Source: Paracoccaceae bacterium (GTDB lineage: Bacteria > Pseudomonadota > Alphaproteobacteria > Rhodobacterales > Rhodobacteraceae). From it: DNA of 64,000 bases. The notes under the pieces were generated by a model. The model searched no databases. It saw only the letters and a list, made by a program, of their open reading frames with translations, and was not told where the DNA came from. Shown piece by piece: positions 36,045 through 44,257 of this stretch. The number at the start of each line of letters is the position of its first letter. Positions within the stretch are counted from its first letter, which is position 1. The translations under genes were made by a program, and so were the position numbers. The DNA is taken from assembly GCA_024742405.1 (NCBI GenBank), contig JANSYP010000002.1, forward strand, positions 186,001 through 250,000, written 5' to 3'.

Positions 36045-36794
36045 TTATCCCCAGAGGTTCTGTGGTGCGGAATCGTCCGCCGCAGGGCGCGGCATGTCGG
36101 GGTCGCGATAGGGGCCGACGCGGGCCTCCAACTCGCCGATCTGCTGGCGGGCCCAGGGTCCGAGTTCCTGCACCAGCTGCGCGATCGTCGGGTCCAGTTC
36201 GGGTACGGGACGCCGCCGCAACTTGTCCGCAATGCCTTCCAGAAAGGGCGCGAGGTAGCGCGCGAGGAAGTCGCGCTGCGCCCGGCGCGGCGGGTCGGGG
36301 TCGGTGCCGCGCTCCAGCGCGCGCGCCTCCAGATGGCACAGGACCGCCATGAACTCCGCCATTGCGGAGGCATGGTCGGGCTCATCGGCGCGGCCCTCGT
36401 CTTCGACCGCGGGCTTCAGCCCGAAATGGCCGTAAAAGGCCGCGACGTTCAGCATAAAGACCGGCCGCGCGAGTCCGTGGAGCAGCGCATCATGGTCTCC
36501 GGCGAGAAGCGATGCGGCGGGTTTGCCATCGGGCCCATGCAGGAACGCCGCGATGTAACCTGCCTCGAACCCGTCGAATGCGGACGGAGGCTCCGGGCGC
36601 GGCCAGGCCCGGCCCGTGACATCGCCCCAGGCGGTAGCAAACGCGTCATGGAACGCGCCGCCGGCGATGGCGTCGCGCAACTCCGGCGCGGGATGTGCCA
36701 GGGCCAAAGCCGCGAGGCGCCAGATCGTTTCCCTGGCGCGGGCCCGCGATGCGGGATCAGCGGTGGGCGGGCGGGAGGGGGCGGCGACCGACAT
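36045..36794 (-). CDS. ddhD: TorD/NarJ-type maturation chaperone of dimethyl sulfide dehydrogenase
   Basis: A 249-residue cytoplasmic chaperone that helps fold and load the molybdenum cofactor into DdhA before Tat export. It is all-helical with the family-like EAGYIAAFLHGPDGKPAASL and DHASAMAEFMAVLCHLE stretches; the latter corresponds to the conserved E-P-DH-x-x-x-x-M-E-F core. Its ATG shares one base with the ddhB stop, and ddhC follows after 11 nt, giving the order A-B-D-C found in Rhodovulum sulfidophilum. Confidence 0.9.
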   Translation of the reverse strand: MSVAAPSRPPTADPASRARARETIWRLAALALAHPAPELRDAIAGGAFHDAFATAWGDVTGRAWPRPEPPSAFDGFEAGYIAAFLHGPDGKPAASLLAGDHDALLHGLARPVFMLNVAAFYGHFGLKPAVEDEGRADEPDHASAMAEFMAVLCHLEARALERGTDPDPPRRAQRDFLARYLAPFLEGIADKLRRRPVPELDPTIAQLVQELGPWARQQIGELEARVGPYRDPDMPRPAADDSAPQNLWG

Positions 36795-37774
36795 CAGCTC
36801 AGCTTGAACATTTCGGCGTGCCGATAACCGATAAGCGTGTCCATCAGTTCGCTGTCGACGCCATCGGCTTTCTTTTGCCGTTCAACCGCCAGTGTCTGGA
36901 GCGCCGTCGCCACACCGTCACCGAAGAGGCTTTCGAGATACTCCAGCGGCACGCGGGACTCACCGGTCGTTTCTCCGCTTTCATCATATTTCGGCGGCGA
37001 GAACGGCGGCACATAGAAGACATTCGGCTTTGTGCCCCACTCGGCATGCAAAGGCAGCGCGACCTTCCACTGATCCACGAGCTTGTAGATCGGGCCCTCC
37101 TCGTCATCGCGATACCCGATCCAGCGGATGCGCCCGACGCACTGCTTCGCGCAGGCGGTTGGCAGGCCCTTTTCGATGCGCGGATAGCAGAAGATGCACT
37201 TCTCGGACTTGGAAATCTCTTCGTTGAAGTAGACTTTCTTGTAGGGGCATGCGCCGACGCAGTAGCGGTAGCCGCGGCAGCGTTCCTGGTCGATCAGGAC
37301 GATCCCGTCCTCCTGCCGCTTGTAGATCGCATTGCGCGAGCAGGCCGCCAGGCAGGCGGGGTTTTCGCAGTGATTGCAGAGCCGGGGCAGGTAGAAATAG
37401 TAGCTGTTGGGATAGTCCCCCTCGCCCTCATCCTCGTCCCAGTTGGCGCCCCAGGTCGGCTTGACGTTCGGGCGCAGCCACGGGTCCGTGCCCGTCATCA
37501 GCGCCTCTTCGTAATTGTACTCCCAGGGGATGCCGTAATCCTCGGCCGAGGGTTCGGTGCCCGTCTTCAGCGCGCCGTCCTCGTCAAAGCCGCCGCCCAT
37601 ATCGGCGTAGTTTTTCGGATAGCCCGTGCCCGGCATCGTCTCCACGTTGTTCCAGTACATGTATTCCCGGCCGTTGCGGTTGGTCCACTGGAGCTTGCAG
37701 GCCGAAGTGCAGGTATGGCACCCGATGCATTTGTTGAGATCCATCACCATGCTGAGCTGACGTTTCACAGCCAT
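36794..37774 (-). CDS. ddhB: Dimethyl sulfide dehydrogenase beta subunit (Fe-S)
   Basis: A 326-residue electron-transfer subunit related to NarH, SerB and EbdB. Four cysteine clusters are visible: CIGCHTCTSAC near the start, CNHCENPACLAAC, CRGYRYCVGAC and CIFCYPR...CAKQC. In the third, an aromatic residue (Tyr) replaces the second Cys, the usual sign of a [3Fe-4S] cluster, so three [4Fe-4S] plus one [3Fe-4S] are expected. No signal peptide is present; it should be carried out by the Tat signal of DdhA. It follows ddhA after 40 nt. Confidence 0.95.
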   Translation of the reverse strand: MAVKRQLSMVMDLNKCIGCHTCTSACKLQWTNRNGREYMYWNNVETMPGTGYPKNYADMGGGFDEDGALKTGTEPSAEDYGIPWEYNYEEALMTGTDPWLRPNVKPTWGANWDEDEGEGDYPNSYYFYLPRLCNHCENPACLAACSRNAIYKRQEDGIVLIDQERCRGYRYCVGACPYKKVYFNEEISKSEKCIFCYPRIEKGLPTACAKQCVGRIRWIGYRDDEEGPIYKLVDQWKVALPLHAEWGTKPNVFYVPPFSPPKYDESGETTGESRVPLEYLESLFGDGVATALQTLAVERQKKADGVDSELMDTLIGYRHAEMFKLS

Positions 37775-37814
37775 CTGTTATCCTCCCTGGCGTGTCGCTG
37801 GGTGTGGGTTCGGC

Positions 37815-40547
37815 TCAAGCCGGCTCCACGTCGACGCTGCTTTCATGCGCCAGCTGATTTGCGTTCCATTTGAAGAGCTTGAAGCCGAGATGCCCCCAGC
37901 CGCCGGCCAGTTCCAGGGGCTGGATCAGCGTCGCCATGGCATTGTTCATAGGCTTCCATTGCTGGTATTGGTGCGGCTCCCACCCATGTTCCATCATGAT
38001 CGAGCCCTCGGGCAGGCTGGGGTAGAACTTCGCCTGGGCAAAGAACTCTCCGACCCCGTTGAAGATGCGGACATTGGAGCCGTCGGTGATGCCCTTTTGG
38101 GCAGCGAGCTTTGGGTTGATGTAGATATTGGGCTCACCGCGCTGCAGCCGCATCATGAACTTGTTCGACCGCCAGTTGGAATGGATGCCCCAGCGGGTGT
38201 GCGGCGAGTAGAACGTGAGCGGGTAGGTCGATGCATGGATACCAGCATGGTGCCGAGCCGTGGGCACGACGGCCCCCATGCGCTCGAAGGTCGGATGATC
38301 GCAATAGAAGGTCATCCGCCCGGTGAGCGTCTCGTAGGGGATCTTGTTTTCGGTCTGCGCGACGAATGGATTGTAGGGCTCGTCGGGCGGCAATGGCTGG
38401 TTCGCGCCGGCGGTCTCGTTCATCACGAAGAACCCGCGCTCCGCCCCTTCCTCCAGCGTCACGCCTCCAAACTCCGGACCATTGTCGACGAGCCATTTCG
38501 TGGCGTCGTAGTCGGTCATCAGGGTGCCGTTCATGGTGAAATCGTCATGGATCGTGTGAAGATCACGGCTCACATCGCCGTCCTGGAACCCTTCGACCCC
38601 GCGCGCGATAGCGCGTTCCTGGATCTTGCGGGTCAGGATCTCCATGATCTCCCAGTCGGGCTTGGCCTCGCCGATGGGATCAACGGGGCGGGAGAAGACA
38701 TTGACGAAGCGGTGGAAGCCGACCGCGCGCAGATCCCAGGCCTCGTAGTGACTGGCCGCGGGCAGCAGGTAGTCGGCCCATTGCGCGGTGCTGTCCATCC
38801 GCACGTTGATGTTCACGAAGAGCTCCGAGACTTCTTCAAGGATGCGCTCGCGATACTTGTCGGCGAACTTGTTGCGGCGGAACTTGTTGTCGGCGATGGA
38901 GATCAGCCCCTTCATGTCGCCGTGATAGGGCATCCAGCCTTTCTCGATGCTCTCGTCGATCATCTCTTCCATCTCGTCGATGGTGAAGCCGACGCGCTCC
39001 TTGAGCTTGTCATCGTCAAAATGCTTGCGGGCATGCTCGATCATGTGGCCGCGCTGGAACTCGCCCAGACCGCCGGCCTCCAGCCGCGGGAATTTCTGGA
39101 AGCCGAAAAGCGCCAGTTCCAGCCATTTGGGCTGCTGCCAGCTGATCCAGGACGTGTCGATGCCCCCGGTCTTGCCGCCATGGCCGGTGAGGCCCAGCAT
39201 CAGCGCCTGCGCCCAGCCGGTATAGATACCGTTGGAATAGCGACCGATATTGAAGCCCTGCATCAGGATGGCCTTGCGGGCCTTGGCAAAAGCGCGCGCC
39301 TCCTCCCGGACGGTGGAGGCCGCGACGCCTGTTACAGACGCAGTTTCCTCGGGCGCATACTTGGCGGCCTCTTCCTTCACCTTCTCGAAAACGGTGGTGA
39401 CGGGAATGCCCTCGACATAGGTGTGCCCCTCCAGCGCCGGGTCGACGCCTTCGAGGGCGATGGTCTTTTCCTCTGCCCCCATGGAGCCGCGCACCTTCAC
39501 CGCCGTCTCGGTGTTCAGGTCCCAGTGGTAGAAAACCTCCTCCGAACCGCCATCCTCAAGATCCGCCTCGCGCAGCAGTTTGCCTGTATCAGTGCGCACG
39601 AGCATCGGCAGGTCGGTCTGCTCTTTCATGAAGTCGGGTTTGTAGAGTACTTCCTCGATGATCACATTGACGAAGGACATCGCGAGGTACGGGTCGGTGC
39701 CCGGCTCGATCGGGATCCACAGATCGGCGTGGATCGAGGACGGGTTGTAGTCGGGTGCGACGGACACTACCCGCGCTCCGTTCCACTTGGCCTCCCAGAT
39801 GTAGTGGGCGTCGGGGATCCGCGTCGCGTTGGGATTGAAGAGCGACATCATGATGTAGTCGGCATCGAACCAGGCGTCCGAGGTGAAGCTTTCCAGCGGG
39901 TTGCCATAGGCCAGATGCGCGCCGGTATTCAGATCGCCCACGTCTGTGAAAATATCGAGCTGCACGCCGCCCACCAGCGAGGCAAAGCGGTAAGGCGCCG
40001 CGAAGCGCACCATCGACAGGTTGCCCGAGCCGGTGTGGGTCATCAGATTGCCGGGACCGTGTTCGACGAAAATGTCGATGATCTTGTCAGCGATCTCTTC
40101 GGTGATCTCGTCCCAGGAGACGCGTTGCCACTTGCCCTCACCGCGTTCGCCTGTGCGCTTGAGCGGGTAGCGCAACCGGTCGGCTTCATACATCGCGGCG
40201 GAGTGGATGGCGCCCTTCTGACAACCGCGGGGGTTGGCGTCGGGCACGTTCGGGTTGATCTGGGGGTACTTGGCGAGCTGCTCTTCGCGGATGACGATGC
40301 CATCTTTCACATAGACGTCGAAGGCGCAGTTGCCGACACAGTTGATGCAATGCGCCGCCTTGCCGATCTTGTCCCAGCTGTATTCGCGGCGGTAGAGGTC
40401 CTCCCAATCGCGATAAGGGTACTCCTCGCCCAACGAGTCCTCGATCGGCTCCAGCCGGTTCAGCGCCCAGGACCGGTCCGCCGCGATGATGCCGGCCCCG
40501 ACCAACGAGCCCGTTCTCAGGAAATCCCGACGTTTCATCCGCAACAT
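37815..40547 (-). CDS. ddhA: Dimethyl sulfide dehydrogenase alpha subunit (molybdopterin)
   Basis: The 910-residue catalytic subunit of a type II DMSO reductase-family enzyme that oxidises DMS to DMSO. The Tat signal is RRDFL at residues 6-10 followed by a hydrophobic stretch. The FS0 cluster motif is His66-x3-Cys70-x3-Cys74-x34-Cys109, the HxxxC type of the NarG/DdhA/SerA/EbdA group. The probable Mo-ligating Asp lies in TDVGDLNTG (about 202-205). The sequence resembles my memory of Rhodovulum sulfidophilum DdhA over its full length, including HCINCVGNCAFD and the C-terminal LAHESSVD. AGAGGAGG sits 6 nt before the ATG. SerA, ClrA or PcrA are less likely given this similarity and the DdhS/R-like regulators. 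Confidence 0.92.
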   Translation of the reverse strand: MLRMKRRDFLRTGSLVGAGIIAADRSWALNRLEPIEDSLGEEYPYRDWEDLYRREYSWDKIGKAAHCINCVGNCAFDVYVKDGIVIREEQLAKYPQINPNVPDANPRGCQKGAIHSAAMYEADRLRYPLKRTGERGEGKWQRVSWDEITEEIADKIIDIFVEHGPGNLMTHTGSGNLSMVRFAAPYRFASLVGGVQLDIFTDVGDLNTGAHLAYGNPLESFTSDAWFDADYIMMSLFNPNATRIPDAHYIWEAKWNGARVVSVAPDYNPSSIHADLWIPIEPGTDPYLAMSFVNVIIEEVLYKPDFMKEQTDLPMLVRTDTGKLLREADLEDGGSEEVFYHWDLNTETAVKVRGSMGAEEKTIALEGVDPALEGHTYVEGIPVTTVFEKVKEEAAKYAPEETASVTGVAASTVREEARAFAKARKAILMQGFNIGRYSNGIYTGWAQALMLGLTGHGGKTGGIDTSWISWQQPKWLELALFGFQKFPRLEAGGLGEFQRGHMIEHARKHFDDDKLKERVGFTIDEMEEMIDESIEKGWMPYHGDMKGLISIADNKFRRNKFADKYRERILEEVSELFVNINVRMDSTAQWADYLLPAASHYEAWDLRAVGFHRFVNVFSRPVDPIGEAKPDWEIMEILTRKIQERAIARGVEGFQDGDVSRDLHTIHDDFTMNGTLMTDYDATKWLVDNGPEFGGVTLEEGAERGFFVMNETAGANQPLPPDEPYNPFVAQTENKIPYETLTGRMTFYCDHPTFERMGAVVPTARHHAGIHASTYPLTFYSPHTRWGIHSNWRSNKFMMRLQRGEPNIYINPKLAAQKGITDGSNVRIFNGVGEFFAQAKFYPSLPEGSIMMEHGWEPHQYQQWKPMNNAMATLIQPLELAGGWGHLGFKLFKWNANQLAHESSVDVEPA

Positions 40548-40650
40548 GGCTGTCCTCCTCTGACGCGTGCAGCACAGGGGACCGCCCTGCCCGGCACGTT
40601 CCGAACAGCTCTCAGCCTAGCGGCGCAGATCACGTCAAAGGCTGCGAAGT

Positions 40651-40713
40651 TGTGTGCAGATGTAAACGAGTTGTAAACAATTCCGGCGCCGCCTTCTCAG
40701 CGCGACGGTTTAC
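40651..40713. promoter_or_regulatory. Tandem TGTAAAC repeats between ddhA and the divergent kinase gene
   Basis: Two identical heptamers, TGTAAAC at 40661-40667 and 40672-40678, lie exactly 11 bp apart, about one helical turn. A weaker copy (TGTGTGC, 40651-40657) precedes them, and the inverse hexamer GTTTAC is at 40708-40713. Tandem direct repeats at 10-11 bp are the usual target layout of OmpR-family regulators, so this is a candidate binding site for the regulator encoded at 43188. Its distance from the ddhA start is about 115 to 130 nt. Confidence 0.5.
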
Positions 40714-40755
40714 TGATTGAATGACGCCAGCCAGCAGCGACAGGGAGGGTACCGC

Positions 40756-43191
40756 ATGGAGGGTACGTCGCGCGAGCAGACCGTCGGAGCACCGGTGCGT
40801 CAGCACGAAGCAGACGACACCGCCGAGGCGCACGCCACGGCCGAAGCGGCCATTGCCGCGCGGCTGAACGGGCTTGAGGATCGGCTCGTCGAACACTCGA
40901 TCGAGCTGGCGAAAACCAACGGCTATGCCCCATATACCACCACCATCCGCGCGGCCTGGGTCGAGGCTGTGCGCGGTCTGACCGAAGCGCTGAGCGACAA
41001 CCTGTCGCGCCCGCGCGCCGGGCCGCGGGGACCGCAAGCGGAGGTCACGTACCGCCATGACCCGCGCTTTGCCAAAATGCGCAAGATCGCGCGGATGCAC
41101 CGATCTGTTGGGATCACGCTGGAGCTCTACCTCGGCCTCTTCAAGCATTTCCGGCGTGTCTATCTCGATGCTCTGGCGACCGTTCCGGCAAGCCCGGAGA
41201 TGCGCGCGCGTCTTCTTGATCGTACGCTCGACTTTTTTGACGAGACGGAACTGAGCGTCACCGCCGACTGGAATGACGCGGGCGACGACCGCAGGCTGCA
41301 TGAGCTGCAGGCGCGCACCCGCTCGCTCACCCTGGCCAAGGACCGCTACGTCGCCATCTTTGAGAGCCTGCGCCATCCGGCCTTTCTGCTCGACCGGTCC
41401 CATGGGCTGGCGCATGCCAATCAGGCCGCGCTCGATCTCTTCGTGGACGCGTCGGAAGCCGGCGACAGTCTCTACCGGCATGGCCGTCGCGAACTGGCGA
41501 TGCAGGTCGAACAGATGCTCGGCGATGTGCTCGACCCGGAGGCCGAACCCGAACCGACCGTCTGGATCGACACGCTGGCCGGCCGGCGCTGCTTTGACCT
41601 GCGACTGCGCCCGCTGCATGACGCGGTGGAAAACACCTCGCTGGGCTACCTGATCCAGCTCTACGACGTCACCGCCTATCACGACGCGACCGAAAAAGCG
41701 CAGCGCGCGGAACGGCAGATGTCGCGGTTCCTGGCCACGATGAGCCACGAAATCCGCACGCCGCTCCACGCGGTTTTGGGGGCCGCGGACCTGCTGCGCT
41801 TGTCGGAGGACGCCGCCCGCGAAACCTATATCGATGTGATCCAGAGCGCAGGACAGTCGTTGCTGCAAACCCTGAACAACGTGCTCGACTATTCCAAACT
41901 GGAGAACGGGCCCCCGACACCGCGCCCTGCGGACATCGAGATCGCGCCCGCGCTCCAGGCATTTTGCGGGATGGCCGTGGTCGGCCCCGAGGCTGGCTCG
42001 ACGCAGCTTTCGCTGGAACTCTCCCCCGCTGTGCCGGCATGCGTGCAGATCGATTGGGCGATGACGCGGCCGGTTCTGACCAATCTGGTTTCCAACGCCC
42101 TGCGCCATGACGAGGGCGGCGGTGTGACGTTGCGGGTGGAACCCGTGACGCCAAAGACACCGGACGCTCCGATGTTGCGGTTTGAGGTGACCGACAATGG
42201 CCCGGGGCTTAGCGCCGAAGACGCGGAGACACTCTTTCGCCCGTTCGAGGATATCAGCGCGCGGCCCACGGCTGCGGGCGGGACCGGCCTGGGGCTGGCC
42301 ATCTCACGCTACCTCGTGAGTGCATTGGGCGGTCGGATCGATTTTGAAACGACCACGTGTGGCACGCGCATCTGGTTCGACCTTCCATTGCGCGCAGCCG
42401 CCGAGGCGACTGCACCAGCAGCACACGAGGCCGCCACGAGCGTGGCGTCCGGGGGCCGCTGCCTGCTCGTCGATGACGATCCGATCGGCGCTTTGGTGAC
42501 CGTCCGGCAGCTCGAACGCGCGGGCTTCACGGTCGATCGCGCCGCCACGCTCCGCGAGGCCCGAGCCGCATTCGACGACACCGCCTATGACGCCGTCGTC
42601 GTGGATTACCTGCTGCCCGACGGGATCGGGCCGGACCTGCTCGCCGATCTGCGCCGGTCGGGCCTGGCGCACGACACCCGCTTTGTCGCTCTTACTGCGA
42701 ATGTCGAAGCGCTCAACGCCTCCAACGATCTCAGAAAGGGGTTTTCCCGGGTCCTTGCGAAGCCCACTGACACCGCCAACCTCGCCGAAGCGCTTCACGG
42801 ACCGGGAAACTGGACCGGCGGTCGACCGGACCAGGGTCAGCCCGTGGCAGCGACGCCGAACCCGGTACGAGACGGCCTGGAGGGGCTCTCCGCCGTCACG
42901 ATTGCCGCGATGGCGGACGCCTTTCAAACACAGTGGGCGGACTTTCGCGCCCGGCTGACGGCGCTTCAGAACGACGGTCGCTGCGGCGAACTCGGCGATA
43001 TCGCCCACAGGCTCGCCGGCAGCAGCGCGCAACTGGGCCTTGTCGAGCTGGAAGCCGCTCTGCGAGAGCTGGAACAGCGATGCAATACGGATCACACCGC
43101 GCCTGAGGCGGAGCTGATCGCTCGGCTGAACCTGCCTCTCGAGCACGCGGAATCCTGGCGCCGCTTGCAGCGTGAGGAGGCCGCACGGTGA
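40756..43191 (+). CDS. ddhS: Soluble hybrid sensor histidine kinase, probable DdhS
   Basis: An 811-residue phosphorelay kinase. From N to C: an all-helical region of ~190 residues without transmembrane segments (GITLELYLGLFKHFRRVYLDAL suggests an RsbRD/globin-like sensor, uncertain); a PAS-like domain (HPAFLLDRSHGLAHANQAAL); HisKA with MSHEIRTPLHAVLG, phosphorylated His331; HATPase with NLVSNALRH and GTGLGLAIS; a receiver with Asp617 in VVDYLLPDGIG; and an HPt domain with His751 in AHRLAGSSAQLG. The architecture matches TorS-type relays, except that it is cytosolic. The ATG at 40756 follows AGGGAGGG; a TTG 13 codons upstream is rejected. Divergence from ddhA and coupling to the response regulator point to control of the ddh operon. 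Confidence 0.85.
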   Translation: MEGTSREQTVGAPVRQHEADDTAEAHATAEAAIAARLNGLEDRLVEHSIELAKTNGYAPYTTTIRAAWVEAVRGLTEALSDNLSRPRAGPRGPQAEVTYRHDPRFAKMRKIARMHRSVGITLELYLGLFKHFRRVYLDALATVPASPEMRARLLDRTLDFFDETELSVTADWNDAGDDRRLHELQARTRSLTLAKDRYVAIFESLRHPAFLLDRSHGLAHANQAALDLFVDASEAGDSLYRHGRRELAMQVEQMLGDVLDPEAEPEPTVWIDTLAGRRCFDLRLRPLHDAVENTSLGYLIQLYDVTAYHDATEKAQRAERQMSRFLATMSHEIRTPLHAVLGAADLLRLSEDAARETYIDVIQSAGQSLLQTLNNVLDYSKLENGPPTPRPADIEIAPALQAFCGMAVVGPEAGSTQLSLELSPAVPACVQIDWAMTRPVLTNLVSNALRHDEGGGVTLRVEPVTPKTPDAPMLRFEVTDNGPGLSAEDAETLFRPFEDISARPTAAGGTGLGLAISRYLVSALGGRIDFETTTCGTRIWFDLPLRAAAEATAPAAHEAATSVASGGRCLLVDDDPIGALVTVRQLERAGFTVDRAATLREARAAFDDTAYDAVVVDYLLPDGIGPDLLADLRRSGLAHDTRFVALTANVEALNASNDLRKGFSRVLAKPTDTANLAEALHGPGNWTGGRPDQGQPVAATPNPVRDGLEGLSAVTIAAMADAFQTQWADFRARLTALQNDGRCGELGDIAHRLAGSSAQLGLVELEAALRELEQRCNTDHTAPEAELIARLNLPLEHAESWRRLQREEAAR

Positions 43192-43919
43192 GCCCGGCGC
43201 TCCGCGACAGCCCCATCGCCGCGCCGGCAACGTTCGGCGACGTGCTGTGCATCGACGATGACCAAGTCGTCCAAATCCTGTTGGAGGAAGTCGTGCGGCT
43301 CGCCGGGGCAGACTATCATGACGCGCGGTCGGCCGAGCAGGCGAAAGACTTGCTTGGTGCACGGCGCTTCGATCTCATTCTGCTGGACCGTCGGCTGCCC
43401 GACAGCGACGGGCTCCTGCTGATCGAGACCATCCGGCAGCACGGTGATTGCCCGGTCATCGTATTGTCCGAAATGGGCTGCCCCCAGGACCGCCAGCTTG
43501 GGATCGGCCTCGGCGCTACGGAGTACCTCACCAAGCCCTTCAACCCGGCCGAACTCTCGATGCGGATCCGCCTGATCCTAGAACGTGAACAGCGGCGGCT
43601 GGAACGTGCGCGGGACGCGCCGATCACACTCGGCCACCTGTCCTATAGCCCGGCCGCCCGGCGTCTCCGTATCGGATCCGTTGAAACGTACCTTCCCCCG
43701 GCCGAAGGACGCATGCTCTACCTGCTCCTCACGCACCAGGGAGAGGTCCTGAGCAGAGACGACCTCACCCTCGGCGCGTGCGGCCGGGAGTGGAGCCCCG
43801 GTGACAGAACTGCCGATGTGCTGATCGCCCGGCTTAGAAAGAAACTTCCAAACGACATCGCGGAAATCGTGACGGTGCACAGGCTCGGCTATGTGCTCAC
43901 CGCACGGCCAGGCTGTTGA
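43188..43919 (+). CDS. ddhR: OmpR-family response regulator, probable DdhR
   Basis: A 243-residue regulator with a receiver domain (phospho-acceptor Asp67 in LLDRRLPDSDG, Ser in place of the usual Thr in VIVLSEMG, Lys in YLTKPF) and a C-terminal winged helix with ADVLIARLRKKL as recognition helix. The GTG start overlaps the kinase stop (GTGA), so kinase and regulator are made together. Tandem repeats near the ddhA promoter are a plausible target. Confidence 0.88.
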   Translation: MSPALRDSPIAAPATFGDVLCIDDDQVVQILLEEVVRLAGADYHDARSAEQAKDLLGARRFDLILLDRRLPDSDGLLLIETIRQHGDCPVIVLSEMGCPQDRQLGIGLGATEYLTKPFNPAELSMRIRLILEREQRRLERARDAPITLGHLSYSPAARRLRIGSVETYLPPAEGRMLYLLLTHQGEVLSRDDLTLGACGREWSPGDRTADVLIARLRKKLPNDIAEIVTVHRLGYVLTARPGC

Positions 43920-43986
43920 CCTAGCGAGTCATCAAGGAATGCACGCATTTTTTTGGTGAGCAGAGCGCAACTCGGCAACCCTTCTG

Positions 43987-43998
43987 CGCGGATCCGCG
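43987..43998. repeat. 12-bp perfect palindrome CGCGGATCCGCG
   Basis: The sequence equals its own reverse complement over 12 bp. It is GC-rich and could arise by chance in this genome, but it is the first of several dyads ahead of fliF. Confidence 0.5.
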
Positions 43999-44065
43999 AC
44001 ATTCCTATAACCCTCCGAAACATCGCCCGCGGTGCGGTCGAAGAACAAAATCGTGAACAAATCAC

Positions 44066-44082
44066 CTCATCTCCAAGATGAG
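44066..44082. repeat. Inverted repeat CTCATCT / AGATGAG
   Basis: A perfect 7-bp inverted repeat around a 3-nt CCA spacer, followed by TTT; as RNA it would form a tight hairpin. Confidence 0.5.
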
Positions 44083-44105
44083 TTTCCGTACAGTTTTAGG
44101 CAAAG

Positions 44106-44127
44106 AACTCAAATGACGCCTTGAGTT
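44106..44127. repeat. Inverted repeat AACTCAA / TTGAGTT
   Basis: A perfect 7-bp inverted repeat with an 8-nt spacer in AT-rich DNA ahead of fliF. Confidence 0.5.
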
Positions 44128-44133
44128 TAAAAT

Positions 44134-44156
44134 CCTGATTTTTCTGAAAAATTAGG
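44134..44156. repeat. Dyad CCTGATTTTTC / GAAAAATTAGG
   Basis: Two 11-bp arms around a single central base with one mismatch. The compact, AT-rich, near-perfect symmetry is what one expects for a dimeric protein's operator; with T-rich arms it could also act as a bidirectional terminator. Confidence 0.5.
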
Positions 44157-44170
44157 TCTCCCACACACCA

Positions 44171-44198
44171 GTCAGGTTCACCGAATCTTAAACCTGAC
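44171..44198. repeat. Inverted repeat GTCAGGTT / AACCTGAC
   Basis: A perfect 8-bp inverted repeat with a 12-nt spacer, ending about 60 nt before the fliF start. It could be an operator or a leader hairpin. Confidence 0.5.
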
Positions 44199-44257
44199 GG
44201 ACCGATTGTCCCTTCATCCGAACCGGTAGAATGCTGGTCGTTGAGGAGATCGCACAC

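Larger units (their letters stand above)
43920..44257 (+). other. 338-nt gene-free stretch with serial inverted repeats upstream of fliF
   Basis: No coding frame is convincing here. The base composition is clearly more AT-rich than the neighbours from about 44040 on. It contains a 12-bp perfect palindrome and four inverted repeats in a row, listed separately, plus a weak hairpin with a run of seven T just after the regulator gene (43936-43953) that may end the ddhSR transcript. It must hold the promoter of the fliF operon. Confidence 0.55.

Noticed and set aside
37845-40676. 943-codon open frame antisense to ddhA
   Set aside because: Shadow frame of a clear molybdopterin subunit; no recognisable motif and no ribosome site logic.
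40630-42108. 492-codon open frame antisense to the hybrid kinase
   Set aside because: Covers the ddhA promoter region and kinase coding sequence in the opposite sense; composition is a mirror of the real gene.
44043-44058. GAAC-N8-GAAC resembling a LexA box upstream of fliF
   Set aside because: The spacer is eight rather than seven bases, which breaks the required helical phasing of the alphaproteobacterial LexA site.
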